Origin: Nonomuraea endophytica
GTDB taxonomy: Bacteria; Actinomycetota; Actinomycetes; Streptosporangiales; Streptosporangiaceae
Direction of reading: 5' to 3'
NCBI RefSeq assembly: GCF_014203235.1
Contig: NZ_JACHIN010000005.1
Coordinates: 124,001 to 188,000, forward strand
Length of the DNA stretch: 64,000 nucleotides
The position numbers and the translations under genes are program-made. Positions within the stretch are counted from its first letter, which is position 1. The number at the start of each line of letters is the position of its first letter. Of the stretch, positions 24,282 to 34,724 are shown in pieces. Under the pieces are notes generated by a model. That model was not told the DNA's origin and did not search any database. It saw only the letters and a list, made by a program, of their open reading frames with translations.

Positions 24282-25184
24282 TCAGCCTTCGAGATGGCGA
24301 AACGCCTCGTGTGCGGAAGTCACGCTTCGCCGTAAGGCTCGCTCAAGGTGGCCGGCGTCCTCGGCCAGCCGCTCAATCTCGGGCACGGCCAGCGCGTCCG
24401 CCCCCGACTCGGCCAGCAGTTCCTCGTAGCGGGGCAGCCTGGCCCTGAGTTCCTCGATCTGGCCGCGGGCATGGTAGGCCGCCTCGGCCTCGGCCACGTG
24501 GCCCGCGTACCCCTCCAATGCCTCGACGCGCGCCAGCACGGCGGCCTCGCTGGAGTCGAGGGCACGTTCCAGCGGCGCGACCACCTCGGCCACCTCCGGC
24601 GCGACCCCCCGGCCGAGCAGCGCCCGGTGCTCGGTGCGCAGCGAGGAGAGCTTGGCCAGCAGCCGGGCGATCTCCCACTCCTGGGCGGGCAGCATGACGG
24701 CGTTGCGGATGTCGTCGAGCAGGCCCTCGGCGTTGACGTGGGAGCGCAGGACGGTGCCGATGGCCTCCTGCGCGCGGGCCAGGATCGCCCGCGCCTCGGT
24801 GTCGAAGTCCTCGGGCAGCAGGTAGCGGCCCTCGTTCCAGCGGGCCTGCTCGAAGACGACCCGCTCGTGGACCCTGGCGTCAGGCGGGCTCTCGTTGATG
24901 GCCGCCATCCTGACCAGGACCAGCACCACGAACGCGCCCAGCACCACGAAGCCGGCGGGGGCCACGCGGGACTCCAGCAGCACGGCCACCAGCGCGATCA
25001 TGGGCGGCGTGGCCATCAGCAGGAGCAGGCTCGACGGGTTTCTGCGCGGGCGCTCGGTCACGACGGGCTCGGGCCGCCAGCCTAAGCGGATCCTGGACAG
25101 CAGGTGAGCGTTCGCACGCAGGAGTCCTGCCGTCTCGGCGGAGACCGCTGGATCGATGACCACACTCACAGGCTGTACCGGCAA
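24282..25184 (-). CDS. Paralogous membrane/coiled-coil protein C
   Basis: The 300-residue protein is the first of the three tandem paralogues. It has the VVIDPAVSAETAGLLRAN N-terminus, two hydrophobic helices (about residues 52-92), the core SHVNAEGLLDDIRNAVMLP and EWEIARLLAKLSSLRTEHR, and the ending SVTSAHEAFRHLEG. The start could be the TTG at 25184 (GGGGG six bases upstream) or GTGs 15-21 bp further in; alignment with the paralogues fits either. It follows the glycosyltransferase gene by 33 bp on the same strand. No function can be assigned. Confidence 0.7.
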   Translation of the reverse strand: MPVQPVSVVIDPAVSAETAGLLRANAHLLSRIRLGWRPEPVVTERPRRNPSSLLLLMATPPMIALVAVLLESRVAPAGFVVLGAFVVLVLVRMAAINESPPDARVHERVVFEQARWNEGRYLLPEDFDTEARAILARAQEAIGTVLRSHVNAEGLLDDIRNAVMLPAQEWEIARLLAKLSSLRTEHRALLGRGVAPEVAEVVAPLERALDSSEAAVLARVEALEGYAGHVAEAEAAYHARGQIEELRARLPRYEELLAESGADALAVPEIERLAEDAGHLERALRRSVTSAHEAFRHLEG

Positions 25185-25217
25185 CTGGCGCCCCCAAATG
25201 CTGGTTTTGTCCGGATA

Positions 25218-26648
25218 CTACGGCGATTTCGCGGCCTTTGGCAGAGATGGGCGGAGGCTGTTCAGCGCCAGCGCGGCCGCCACGCAGGCCAGCGGGATGG
25301 CGGGGAGCACGTAGCGGTGGTCGAAGTCGAGCGCGGCGACCGGCGCCACCAGCAGGAAGACGGCCGCCGCCCACGGCAGCAGCGCGTCACCGCCGGCGCG
25401 GGCGGCTGCCTCGGCCCGCGCGCCGTCCACGGCCTCGTGGCGGGCCGGGCGGCGCAGGCGGGCCAGGCCGGACAGGCCGGTCAGCAGGAGCAGGGCGAAG
25501 AAGGGGCCGCCGTGCAGGAGCCAGGGCCAGCGGTAGCGGGCCAGGAGGCCGGCGAAGGGTTCGACGGAGCGCTGGGCGCGGATGCCGGGGTCGTAGGCGG
25601 CGCGGGCCTGGGCGACCAGGGGGTGGTCGGGCAGGCTCCAGACGCCGGTGGGGAAGGCGCCGTCGGGCACCGAGACACGTTTCGGGTGCGCGATCGGCGT
25701 CCAGGCGAAGGCCAGTGAGGTGTCCTTGGCGACTTCGCGGAGGTAGTCGAGGGGCTGGGCGGTGATCGCGGCCACGGCGAAGCGGCGGGCGCGGTCGTTG
25801 TGGGCGAAGCGGTCGCCGAGGAGGTTCAGGGAGGCGCCGGGGTCCCAGACATACTCGGAGGCGGCGTCCAGGCGGACGGTGTTCGGGCAGAGCGGGGCCA
25901 GGTCTTCCGGTGGGCGGATCTTGGCGCAGTCGGCGAAGGTCATCGTCCTGGCCCACAGGGCCACGCCGTCGGAGCCGCTGAGGGCGAAGCGGCCGTGGTG
26001 CTGGGCGTACCATCCGGCGTACAGCACCAGGGGCACCAGAGCCGTGGCGGCCATGGCGGCGACGGTGCGCCATGGCGTCCGCCGTACCAGGAGGAAGAGC
26101 AGCCCCAGCCCGATCAGGGGGACGGCGGCCGTGCGGGTCAGCCCGGCCAGGGCGAGCATGAGGCCGGCCGCGGCGGCGGCGCCGGGCGCCACGCGCTCGC
26201 GCCACAGCAGGACGGTGATCGCGCCGATCGTCAGGAAGATCACCTGCAGGTCGGAGAGCACGGCGTGCTCCAGGCGCAGGAACCCGGTGTCGAACAGCAC
26301 GGGCACGGCGGCCGGTGTCGCGGCCCAGCCGGGCAGGCCGCGGCGGCGCAGGAGCAGGTAGATCATCGTGGCGATGCCGAGACCCATGGTGTGCTGGACG
26401 GCGGCGACCAGTTCGACGCTGTGGAAGGGGCGCAGCAGCCACAGGAACCAGGAGTACCCGGCCGGATGGAAGGCCCCTTGCGGGCGCATGCGCAGGGCGG
26501 TGTCGAGATAGGTGAAGGAGTCGTACCAATAGAGCTGGGCGGTGTCGTAGGCCAGCATGACGAGCACGCGCAACGCCGCCGCCAGAGCGAGGACGACCAG
26601 GAAGAGCCGGTGTGTCGAGGTCAGGGTGGTCACGGGCGGGTAGCCCAC
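25218..26648 (-). CDS. Polytopic glycosyltransferase-like membrane protein (GT-C/GT39 type)
   Basis: The 476-residue membrane protein has about ten to eleven helices and the early acidic loop LYWYDSFTYLDTALRM, where GT-C glycosyltransferases carry their catalytic Asp, followed by FHPAGYSWFLWLLRP. It resembles the actinobacterial dolichyl-phosphate-mannose/polyprenol-linked mannosyltransferases that act outside the membrane, but substrate is not evident. The GTG at 26648 or an in-frame GTG at 26633 could start it. It is divergent from the two-component system and upstream of the paralogue triplet on the same strand. Confidence 0.7.
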   Translation of the reverse strand: MGYPPVTTLTSTHRLFLVVLALAAALRVLVMLAYDTAQLYWYDSFTYLDTALRMRPQGAFHPAGYSWFLWLLRPFHSVELVAAVQHTMGLGIATMIYLLLRRRGLPGWAATPAAVPVLFDTGFLRLEHAVLSDLQVIFLTIGAITVLLWRERVAPGAAAAAGLMLALAGLTRTAAVPLIGLGLLFLLVRRTPWRTVAAMAATALVPLVLYAGWYAQHHGRFALSGSDGVALWARTMTFADCAKIRPPEDLAPLCPNTVRLDAASEYVWDPGASLNLLGDRFAHNDRARRFAVAAITAQPLDYLREVAKDTSLAFAWTPIAHPKRVSVPDGAFPTGVWSLPDHPLVAQARAAYDPGIRAQRSVEPFAGLLARYRWPWLLHGGPFFALLLLTGLSGLARLRRPARHEAVDGARAEAAARAGGDALLPWAAAVFLLVAPVAALDFDHRYVLPAIPLACVAAALALNSLRPSLPKAAKSP

Positions 26649-26681
26649 CGCCCCGGAGGTAGCCTCGGCGTCACGTGATCT

Positions 26682-26703
26682 GGTTACGCGGAGGTTATGT
26701 GAG
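26682..26703 (+). promoter_or_regulatory. 11-bp direct repeats upstream of the response regulator gene
   Basis: GGTTACGCGGA and GGTTATGTGAG follow one another directly, with differences only at transition positions. OmpR/PhoB-type regulators bind two such half-sites on the same face of the helix with 10-11-bp spacing, so this is a candidate autoregulatory site. TAAGAT at 26726-26731 could serve as the -10. Confidence 0.45.
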
Positions 26704-26745
26704 AATCACCAGACTTACGGGAGTTTAAGATCATTTGGGGGAAGA

Positions 26746-27402
26746 GTGCGAGTGCTGATCGCCGAGGACGAGCGCATGCTCGCCGACTCGATCGCGGAGG
26801 GGCTGCGCGCCGAGGCGCTGGCCGTGGACGTCGCCTACGACGGGGAGTCGGCGCTGGAGCGGCTGTCGGTGAACGCCTACGACGTGCTCGTCCTCGACCG
26901 TGACCTGCCGCTCGTGCACGGGGACGAGGTGTGCAAGCGGGTCGTCGCCGACGGGGCGCTGGTGCGCGTCCTCATGCTGACGGCCGCGAGCGACATCAGG
27001 GCGCGGGTGGCGGGGCTGTCGCTGGGGGCAGACGACTACCTGCCGAAGCCGTTCGCGTTCGAGGAACTGGTCGCCAGGGTGCACGCCCTGGGCCGCCGGG
27101 CCCGGCCCGCCGACCCGCCGATGCTGGACCGGGCGGGCGTGCGGCTCGACTGGGCGCACCGCCAGGTCTTCCGCGACGGACGGTACGTGCCGCTGGCGCG
27201 CAAGGAGTTCGGCGTGCTCGCCGAGCTGCTGCGGGCCAAGGGCGCCGTCGTGTCGGCGGAGGACCTGCTGGAGAAGGTGTGGGACGAGCACATCGACCCG
27301 TTCACCAACACCGTGCGGACCACGATGATGAAGCTGCGCAAGAAGCTCGGCGAGCCGCAGGTCATCGAGACCGTGCCGGGAGCGGGGTACCGCATCCCAT
27401 GA
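26746..27402 (+). CDS. OmpR-family response regulator
   Basis: The 218-residue protein has a receiver domain (acidic pocket E7-D8, phospho-acceptor D51 in VLVLDRDLP, T79 and K101) and a C-terminal winged helix ending in TVRTTMMKLRKKLGEP and TVPGAGYRIP. It is coupled to the sensor kinase by ATGA. It should bind DNA as a dimer at tandem direct repeats, such as those at 26682-26703. The GTG start with GGGGGAAGA-type ribosome binding site gives the expected N-terminus. Confidence 0.9.
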   Translation: MRVLIAEDERMLADSIAEGLRAEALAVDVAYDGESALERLSVNAYDVLVLDRDLPLVHGDEVCKRVVADGALVRVLMLTAASDIRARVAGLSLGADDYLPKPFAFEELVARVHALGRRARPADPPMLDRAGVRLDWAHRQVFRDGRYVPLARKEFGVLAELLRAKGAVVSAEDLLEKVWDEHIDPFTNTVRTTMMKLRKKLGEPQVIETVPGAGYRIP

Positions 27403-28571
27403 GCGTGCGCCTGCGCTTCTCCGTCGCCTGCGCGGGGGTGTTCCTCGTGCTGGGCGCCGTCGTGCTGGCCGCCGTCTACTTCGTCGTGCAGCACAGCCTC
27501 TCCTACCGCTCCGGCCTCATGACGCCGGCCAGCATCTCGGTCAACGTGCCCACGGAGTACGGCTACGGCACCTTCGAACGTTTCACCGCCCCCTACGAGA
27601 TCGCCCGCGCGCGGGCCATGCAGATCCAGACCGTCTACCGGCACGACACGCTCGCCAACGTCCGCCTGATCGGGCTGGCCTCCGTGGCGGCGGGGACCGG
27701 GCTGGCGTTCCTGGTCGGCTGGCGGGCCGCCTCCTGGGCGATGCGCCCGGTGAGGGCGATGACCGAGAACGCCCGCCGGGTCGCCCAGAGCCACGACTTC
27801 ACCGAGCGCATCGGCTACGAGGGCCCCCGCGACGAGGTCGCCGAACTGGCCGGGACCTTCGACACCATGCTCGTCCGCCTGGCCCGCTCCTTCGACGGCC
27901 AGCGGCGCTTCGTCGCCAACGCCTCCCACGAGCTGCGCACCCCGCTGACCATCAACAGGACCCTCGTCGACGTGGCCGTGCGCCGTCCCGACGCCACCGA
28001 GGACGTCAAGCGGCTCGGCGAGTCGCTGCTGCTGGTCAACACCCGGCACGAGCGGCTCATCGACGGGCTGCTCGCGCTGGCCGAGGGCGAGCGGGCGCTG
28101 CTGGACCGGCGGCCGTTCGACCTGATGGACGTGGCCGAGCACGTGCTCGACCAGGTGGCCGTCGAGGCCGCCAAGGCCGAGGTGAGCATCCACCGGCTGC
28201 TGGACACCGCGCCGACCAGCGGCGAGGCGGTGCTGGTCGAGCGGCTCGTGCAGAACCTCGTCGAGAACGCGGTCCGCCACAACCATCCGCAGGGCGAGGT
28301 GTGGGTGACGACGCGGGAACGGGCCGCGCAGGTGGAGCTGGTGGTGGCCAACACCGGGCTGCCGGTGCCGCCGTACGAGCTGGAGTCCATCTTCGAGCCG
28401 TTCCGGCGGCTGCACGGGGACCGGCTGCGTTCCGATCGGGGCAGCGGGCTGGGGTTGTCGATCGTGCGCGTGATCGCGGAGGCCCACGGGGGGACCGTCA
28501 CCGCGCGGCCCCGGGAGGAGGGCGGGCTGACGATCACCGTCGAACTGCCGCTGGACCACGCCTCCGGGTGA
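27399..28571 (+). CDS. Sensor histidine kinase, HAMP type
   Basis: The 390-residue protein has two membrane helices (about residues 5-30 and 85-108) flanking a short extracytoplasmic loop of about 55 residues, a HAMP region, the HisKA motif NASHELRTPLT with H177, and a HATPase domain (NLVENAVRHN, then SIFEPFRRL and GSGLGLSIVR). It pairs with the OmpR regulator by the ATGA overlap. The small sensor loop suggests it detects membrane or envelope cues rather than a large ligand. The signal is unknown. Confidence 0.9.
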   Translation: MSVRLRFSVACAGVFLVLGAVVLAAVYFVVQHSLSYRSGLMTPASISVNVPTEYGYGTFERFTAPYEIARARAMQIQTVYRHDTLANVRLIGLASVAAGTGLAFLVGWRAASWAMRPVRAMTENARRVAQSHDFTERIGYEGPRDEVAELAGTFDTMLVRLARSFDGQRRFVANASHELRTPLTINRTLVDVAVRRPDATEDVKRLGESLLLVNTRHERLIDGLLALAEGERALLDRRPFDLMDVAEHVLDQVAVEAAKAEVSIHRLLDTAPTSGEAVLVERLVQNLVENAVRHNHPQGEVWVTTRERAAQVELVVANTGLPVPPYELESIFEPFRRLHGDRLRSDRGSGLGLSIVRVIAEAHGGTVTARPREEGGLTITVELPLDHASG

Positions 28572-28632
28572 CGCCGGGTTTTCGGATGGCCGATACTCTG
28601 AGCTGATATTTGGCGATCTTTCGGGAGATGCG

Positions 28633-29424
28633 GTGGAACTGCGGGGCAAGGTCGTACTGGTGACGGGCGCGTCGTCGGGCATCGGAGCGGAGACGGCCAG
28701 GGAGTTCGCCCGCGCCGGGGCCAGGCTGGTCCTGACGTCCAGGAACGAGGTCAAGCTCCACGCGCTGGCCACGGAGCTGGGCAAGTCCCACGTCTTCCCC
28801 GCGGACCTGGGCGATCCGGCCGCCGTCACCGCCATGGCCGAGCACGTGAAGGCCACGGTGGGCGTGCCCGACGTCATCGTGAACAACGCGGGCGCCGGGC
28901 TGTGGCTGTTCGCCGACGAGACCTCTCCCGAGCAGTTCAGGGAGCTGGCCGCGGTGCCGTTCCTCGCCGCCGGCTACGTGAGCGCCGCCTTCGCCCATGA
29001 CATGGTACGGCGGGGCAGCGGCCGCATCGTCGTCGTCAACTCCCCCGCCTCCCGCATCGCCTGGCCCGGCGCGTTCGGCTACACCGCCGCCCGGTGGGGC
29101 CTGCGCGGCCTGGTCGCCGCCCTCCGCGCCGACCTGTCCGGCACCGGGGTCGGGGTGACCGAAATCATCCCCGGCAAGGTGTCCAGCGACTACTTCGCCA
29201 ACAACCCCGGCTCGGAGGAGCGCATCCCGGGCATCGCCGACCTGATCCCCACCGTCACTCCCGGGCAGGTGGCCCGCGCTCTGGTCAACGCGGTGCGCCG
29301 GGAGCGCGGGCGCACGTCGCTGCCGGTGATGATGCGCCTCATGCTGGGAGCCGCCTGGGCCTCCCCCAGCCTGACCCGCCTGCTCGCGACCAAGACCGGG
29401 GCACGCCGTACCCCTCCTCGCTAG
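28633..29424 (+). CDS. Short-chain dehydrogenase/reductase with Arg in place of catalytic Lys
   Basis: The 263-residue protein is a classical SDR: cofactor loop TGASSGIG (residues 11-18), NNAGAG, catalytic Ser137 (VVNSPAS) and Tyr150. The residue four after Tyr is Arg154 (YTAAR) where Lys is normally required (YxxxK). This is unusual; the Arg may still lower the Tyr pKa, or the protein may be inactive or altered in activity. The final 25 residues are hydrophobic/basic and may associate with membranes. It appears monocistronic. Substrate unknown. Confidence 0.8.
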   Translation: MELRGKVVLVTGASSGIGAETAREFARAGARLVLTSRNEVKLHALATELGKSHVFPADLGDPAAVTAMAEHVKATVGVPDVIVNNAGAGLWLFADETSPEQFRELAAVPFLAAGYVSAAFAHDMVRRGSGRIVVVNSPASRIAWPGAFGYTAARWGLRGLVAALRADLSGTGVGVTEIIPGKVSSDYFANNPGSEERIPGIADLIPTVTPGQVARALVNAVRRERGRTSLPVMMRLMLGAAWASPSLTRLLATKTGARRTPPR

Positions 29425-29439
29425 CAGGAGCTAGGTTTT
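29421..29439 (+). terminator. Short hairpin with T-run after the SDR gene
   Basis: CTAGC-AGGA-GCTAG followed by GTTTT starts within the stop codon of the SDR gene. The stem is only 5 bp, so termination may be weak. Confidence 0.35.
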
Positions 29440-29483
29440 CGCCCGGAACGTCGATCTTGTCCGGGTGGTTGGGGGCGGGTGGG

Positions 29484-30371
29484 TCAGCGGGTGGTTCTGG
29501 AGCGGGTTACGGCGACGCCGGCCAGGCACAGGAGGCCGCCGGCGAACGTCAGCCAGCCGGGCACCTCACCCAGAGCCACCCATGCCATGGCCACGACCAG
29601 CGCCGGGACCGCGTACGTGGTGGCGCCCATCTTGCCCGCGGTGGTCCTGGCGAGGGCGTAGGCCCAGGTGGTGAAGGCGACGGCGGTGGGGAAGACGCCC
29701 AGGTACACCAGGTTGAGCGTGGCCGACAGCGGAGCCCGCGCCGCCTCGGTGAGCAGTTGCCCGGCGAAGGGCAGGCAGGCGATCGTGCCGACGATGCACC
29801 CGTAGGCCGTGACCTGGAGCGCCGAGGCGTACTTCAGCGCCGGCTTCTGCGCCATGATCGCCACCGCCCACGACACCGCGGCCAGCACGCACAGCCCCAC
29901 CCCCAGCACCGACGACGCCCCGCCCTCCGACATCGACACCCCGACCACGGCCGCGCCCGCGAACGACACCGCCAGCCCCGCCAGCAGCCGCCCCGGGAAG
30001 CCCTCCTTGAGCAGCCACCCGCCGAGCAACGCCATCAGCACCGGCCCGATCCCCAGCACCATGGCCGCGGTACCGGCGTCGACCTGCTGCTCACCCCAGT
30101 TCAGGGCCACCATGTACACCCCGAACCACAACACCCCCGACACCACGATCCCGGGCCAGGCCTTGCGCGAGGGCAGTCCTTCCCGGCGCACCAGCAGGAT
30201 CACCCCCAGCGTGACCGACCCTGCCAGCAGCCGCCCGAGGGCGAGCGCACCCGGCGAATAGTCCTGTACGGCTGCGCGAATCGCCACGAACGCCGACGCC
30301 CACAACACCACGGTCACCCCGGCCGCCACCAACGCGCGCCGGTCGGTCCTCACCTCAACGCTCTGCTCCAT
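29484..30371 (-). CDS. EamA/DMT-family transporter
   Basis: The 295-residue membrane protein has ten predicted helices in two EamA repeats, the typical drug/metabolite transporter layout; the first repeat starts VTVVLWASAFVAIRAA and the second GLCVLAAVSWAVAIMAQK. Such permeases export metabolites or amino acids. The ATG at 30371 is chosen over upstream codons because it gives a short charged N-terminus before the first helix. It follows the PrpE-like gene on the same strand after a hairpin, so it may be a separate unit. Confidence 0.8.
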   Translation of the reverse strand: MEQSVEVRTDRRALVAAGVTVVLWASAFVAIRAAVQDYSPGALALGRLLAGSVTLGVILLVRREGLPSRKAWPGIVVSGVLWFGVYMVALNWGEQQVDAGTAAMVLGIGPVLMALLGGWLLKEGFPGRLLAGLAVSFAGAAVVGVSMSEGGASSVLGVGLCVLAAVSWAVAIMAQKPALKYASALQVTAYGCIVGTIACLPFAGQLLTEAARAPLSATLNLVYLGVFPTAVAFTTWAYALARTTAGKMGATTYAVPALVVAMAWVALGEVPGWLTFAGGLLCLAGVAVTRSRTTR

Positions 30372-30416
30372 ACCCCTGACCCTAGGGCCACGACATTTCA
30401 CCCTTCATCGAACTAT

Positions 30417-30436
30417 CCCCACCCGAGGGTGTGGGG
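30417..30436 (-). terminator. Hairpin between PrpE-like and EamA genes
   Basis: CCCCAC and GTGGGG form a 6-bp stem with an 8-nt loop just beyond the PrpE-like stop on the minus strand. It could end the PrpE-like transcript before the EamA gene. No U-tract. Confidence 0.35.
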
Positions 30437-30442
30437 TGGGGG

Positions 30443-32296
30443 TTACAGGGCGTCGGTGATTTCCTGGAGGGCTGCGGGGTCCTCGATGGTGGAGGGGGTG
30501 CGGTAGGGGCGGCCGGCGGCTATGTCGCGCATCGTCGCCCGGAGGATCTTGCCCGAGCGGGTCTTCGGGAGGCGGGTGACGACCAGGGCGCGGCGGAAGG
30601 CCGCGACGGGGCCGATGCGGTCGCGGATCATGGTGACGAGTTCGCGTTCGAGGTCGGCGGGGTCGCGGTCGGCTCCGGCCTTCAGGACGACGAAGCCCAT
30701 GGGGAGCTGGCCCTTCAGCGGGTCGTCGACACCTATGACGGCGCATTCGGCCACGTCGGGGTGGGCCGCGACGACCTCTTCCATGGCGCCGGTGGACAGG
30801 CGGTGGCCGGCCACGTTGATGACGTCGTCGATGCGGCCCATGACGTAGAGGTAGCCGTCGGCGTCGATGTAGCCGCCGTCGCCGGTCAGGTAGTGGCCGG
30901 GGTAGCGGGTCAGGTACGACTCGGTGAAGCGCTGGTCGTCCTTGTACAGGGTCGGCAGGCAGCCGGGCGGCAACGGCAGGCGGATCGCGACCGCGCCTTC
31001 GGTGCCGGGCGGGCAGTCGGCGCCGGCGGAGTCCAGGATGCGCACGTCGTATCCGGGGACCGGCTTGGTGGGTGAGCCGGGTTTGAGGGGGAGTTGCTCG
31101 ATGCCGACGCAGTTGGCGGCGATGGGCCAGCCGGTCTCGGTCTGCCACCAGTGGTCGATGACGGGGATGCCGAGCAGGCCGGTGGCCCAGTGATAGGTGT
31201 CGGGGTCGAGGCGTTCCCCGGCCAGGAAGAGATGCCGCAGGCCGGACAGGTCGGGTTTGGCGGCCCACTCCCCCGCCGGGTCCTCCTTCTTGATGGCCCG
31301 GATCGCCGTCGGCGCCGTGAACAGCACGCGCACCCCGTGCTCCGCCACCACCCGCCAGAACGCCCCGGGATCCGGGGTTCCGACGGGTTTGCCCTCGTAG
31401 AGGATGGTGGTGCAGCCGGCCAGCAGCGGCGCGTACACGATGTAGGAGTGCCCGACCACCCACCCCACGTCGGAGGCCGCCCAGAAGACCTCGCCCGGCG
31501 CGACGCCGTAGACGGCGCTCATGCTCCAGTACAGCGCGACCGCGTGGCCGCCGTTGTCGCGTACGACGCCTTTGGGGAGGCCGGTGGTGCCCGAGGTGTA
31601 CAGGACGTAGAGCGGGTCGGTGGCCCGGACGCTGACGCAGCCGGTGGGCTCGGCGGTGCTCAGGGCCTCGGCCCAGTCGAGGTCGCGGCCCGGTTCCAGC
31701 TCCGCGCGGCACTGCGGCCGCTGCAGGATCACGCAGTGGCCCGGCCGGTGCCCGGCCTGCCGGAGGGCGGCGTCGAGCAGCGGCTTGTACTCCACCAGGC
31801 GGGACGGCTCGATCCCGCACGAGGCCGACAGCACCACCTTGGGCCGCGCGTGGTCGATCCGCACCGCCAGCTCGGGCGCCGCGAACCCGCCGAACACCAC
31901 CGAGTGCACCGCCCCCAGCCGGGCGCAGGCCAGCATGGCGACGACGGCCTCGGGCACCATCGGCATGTAGATCACCACGGTGTCCCCGCGCCCGACCCCG
32001 AGCCCGGCCAGCATCCCCGCCGTCCGCGCCACCTCGTCCAGCAGCTCGCGGTAGGTGTAGGTCCGTTTGACGCCGGTGACCGGGCTGTCGTAGACGAGCG
32101 CCGCCTGCTCCCCGCGCCCGGCGGCGACGTGCCGGTCGAGCGCGTTGTGGCAGGTGTTCAGCCACCCGTCGGCGAACCACCGCCCGTCGGCCCGGACCTG
32201 AGCGGGCTCCACGTCCCACTCGATCCCCCGCGCCGCCTCGGCCCAGAACCGCTCGGACTGCTCAATGCTCCGCCGATACACCTCATCAAAACCCAC
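30443..32296 (-). CDS. PrpE/Acs-like acyl-CoA synthetase (propionyl-CoA synthetase type)
   Basis: The 617-residue AMP-forming ligase has YTSGTTGLPKGVV (ATP loop), WWQTETGWP (A5-like), GDGGYIDADGYLYVMGRIDDVI and the C-terminal TRSGKILR, whose Lys is the catalytic and acetylatable residue. The N-terminal FDEVYRRSIEQSERFWAEAA is typical of propionyl-CoA synthetases (PrpE) more than acetyl-CoA synthetases. It activates propionate or a related short acid in the cytoplasm. The GTG at 32296 is chosen because relatives begin at about this point; a TTG at 32332 would add 12 Trp/Gly-rich residues. Exact substrate is not certain. Confidence 0.85.
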   Translation of the reverse strand: MGFDEVYRRSIEQSERFWAEAARGIEWDVEPAQVRADGRWFADGWLNTCHNALDRHVAAGRGEQAALVYDSPVTGVKRTYTYRELLDEVARTAGMLAGLGVGRGDTVVIYMPMVPEAVVAMLACARLGAVHSVVFGGFAAPELAVRIDHARPKVVLSASCGIEPSRLVEYKPLLDAALRQAGHRPGHCVILQRPQCRAELEPGRDLDWAEALSTAEPTGCVSVRATDPLYVLYTSGTTGLPKGVVRDNGGHAVALYWSMSAVYGVAPGEVFWAASDVGWVVGHSYIVYAPLLAGCTTILYEGKPVGTPDPGAFWRVVAEHGVRVLFTAPTAIRAIKKEDPAGEWAAKPDLSGLRHLFLAGERLDPDTYHWATGLLGIPVIDHWWQTETGWPIAANCVGIEQLPLKPGSPTKPVPGYDVRILDSAGADCPPGTEGAVAIRLPLPPGCLPTLYKDDQRFTESYLTRYPGHYLTGDGGYIDADGYLYVMGRIDDVINVAGHRLSTGAMEEVVAAHPDVAECAVIGVDDPLKGQLPMGFVVLKAGADRDPADLERELVTMIRDRIGPVAAFRRALVVTRLPKTRSGKILRATMRDIAAGRPYRTPSTIEDPAALQEITDAL

Positions 32297-32629
32297 CCCC
32301 CGATCCCACCAGCCGCGCCACCCTCCAATCAACCCACAAGCTTCCTATCTTTTACGGCTCCGCCACCCCACCCACCCCCGCCGACCCGAGCCGCCCTCCA
32401 CGGCTTCCACACCTCTCGGGCGCGCGAGCAAAGCACCGCAACGGCCGCCCCCTGAGCCCCCTAAGTGGCCAACCCCACCCCGGCCAGGCAAGGATCGAGG
32501 CCGTCGCGGCGAGTACCCGCGCCGCCCGGGGAGCGTGGAAGTGACAGGGCCGCGGGGCGACGGCGGGCGGCGGGCGGGGCGGCGGAGCCGTAACGGAAAG
32601 GCCGGAAACGGAATGAGAGCAGAAAGAGA
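32297..32629. other. 333-bp intergenic region with inverted repeat ends
   Basis: No gene is convincing here. TTACGGCTCCGCC (32352-32364) and GGCGGAGCCGTAA (32581-32593) are perfect 13-bp inverted repeats, with weaker pairing continuing about 12 bp inward. The right-hand half is the dispersed element at 32508-32594; the left may be a second, partial copy in opposite orientation. No target-site duplication is visible. Confidence 0.6.
32508..32594 (+). repeat. Dispersed intergenic repeat, copy C
   Basis: This 87-bp stretch begins GGCGAGTAC and ends AGCCGTAAC. The same two ends at the same spacing flank the copy at 57714-57800, and related ends flank the reversed copy at 51774-51861. Interior similarity of this copy is low. 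Its GTAAC end faces the 3' end of the APC permease gene, 36 bp away. Confidence 0.55.
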
Positions 32630-34504
<1,875 letters not shown>

Positions 34505-34670
34505 GGACAAGGGTCCGCCCTTTCTCGACGTCCGTGACCTTATCTCAGCCGGTGCCGCGAATATGGGGAGGACATGGCCGTGTTCATCCGGGTAGCGTGT
34601 GGCGCCTGGGCGGCTCAGGGTGCGCTTCCTTCTCCTTCATTCGACTGAACAGCGTGCCCGCTCTCCGCCC

Positions 34671-34699
34671 CGGGAGGCCGTGCTCAGCGCGGCCTCCCG
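34671..34699 (+). promoter_or_regulatory. 10-bp stem hairpin in the leader of the RING operon
   Basis: CGGGAGGCCG (34671-34680) and CGGCCTCCCG (34690-34699) form a perfect 10-bp stem with a 9-nt loop. It ends 11 bp before the AGGGGAGG ribosome binding site (34711) of the RING gene. It could be a leader hairpin controlling translation or premature termination, or a protein-binding palindrome. Confidence 0.6.
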
Positions 34700-34724
34700 C
34701 ACGCTTCTTCAGGGGAGGCCAAGG

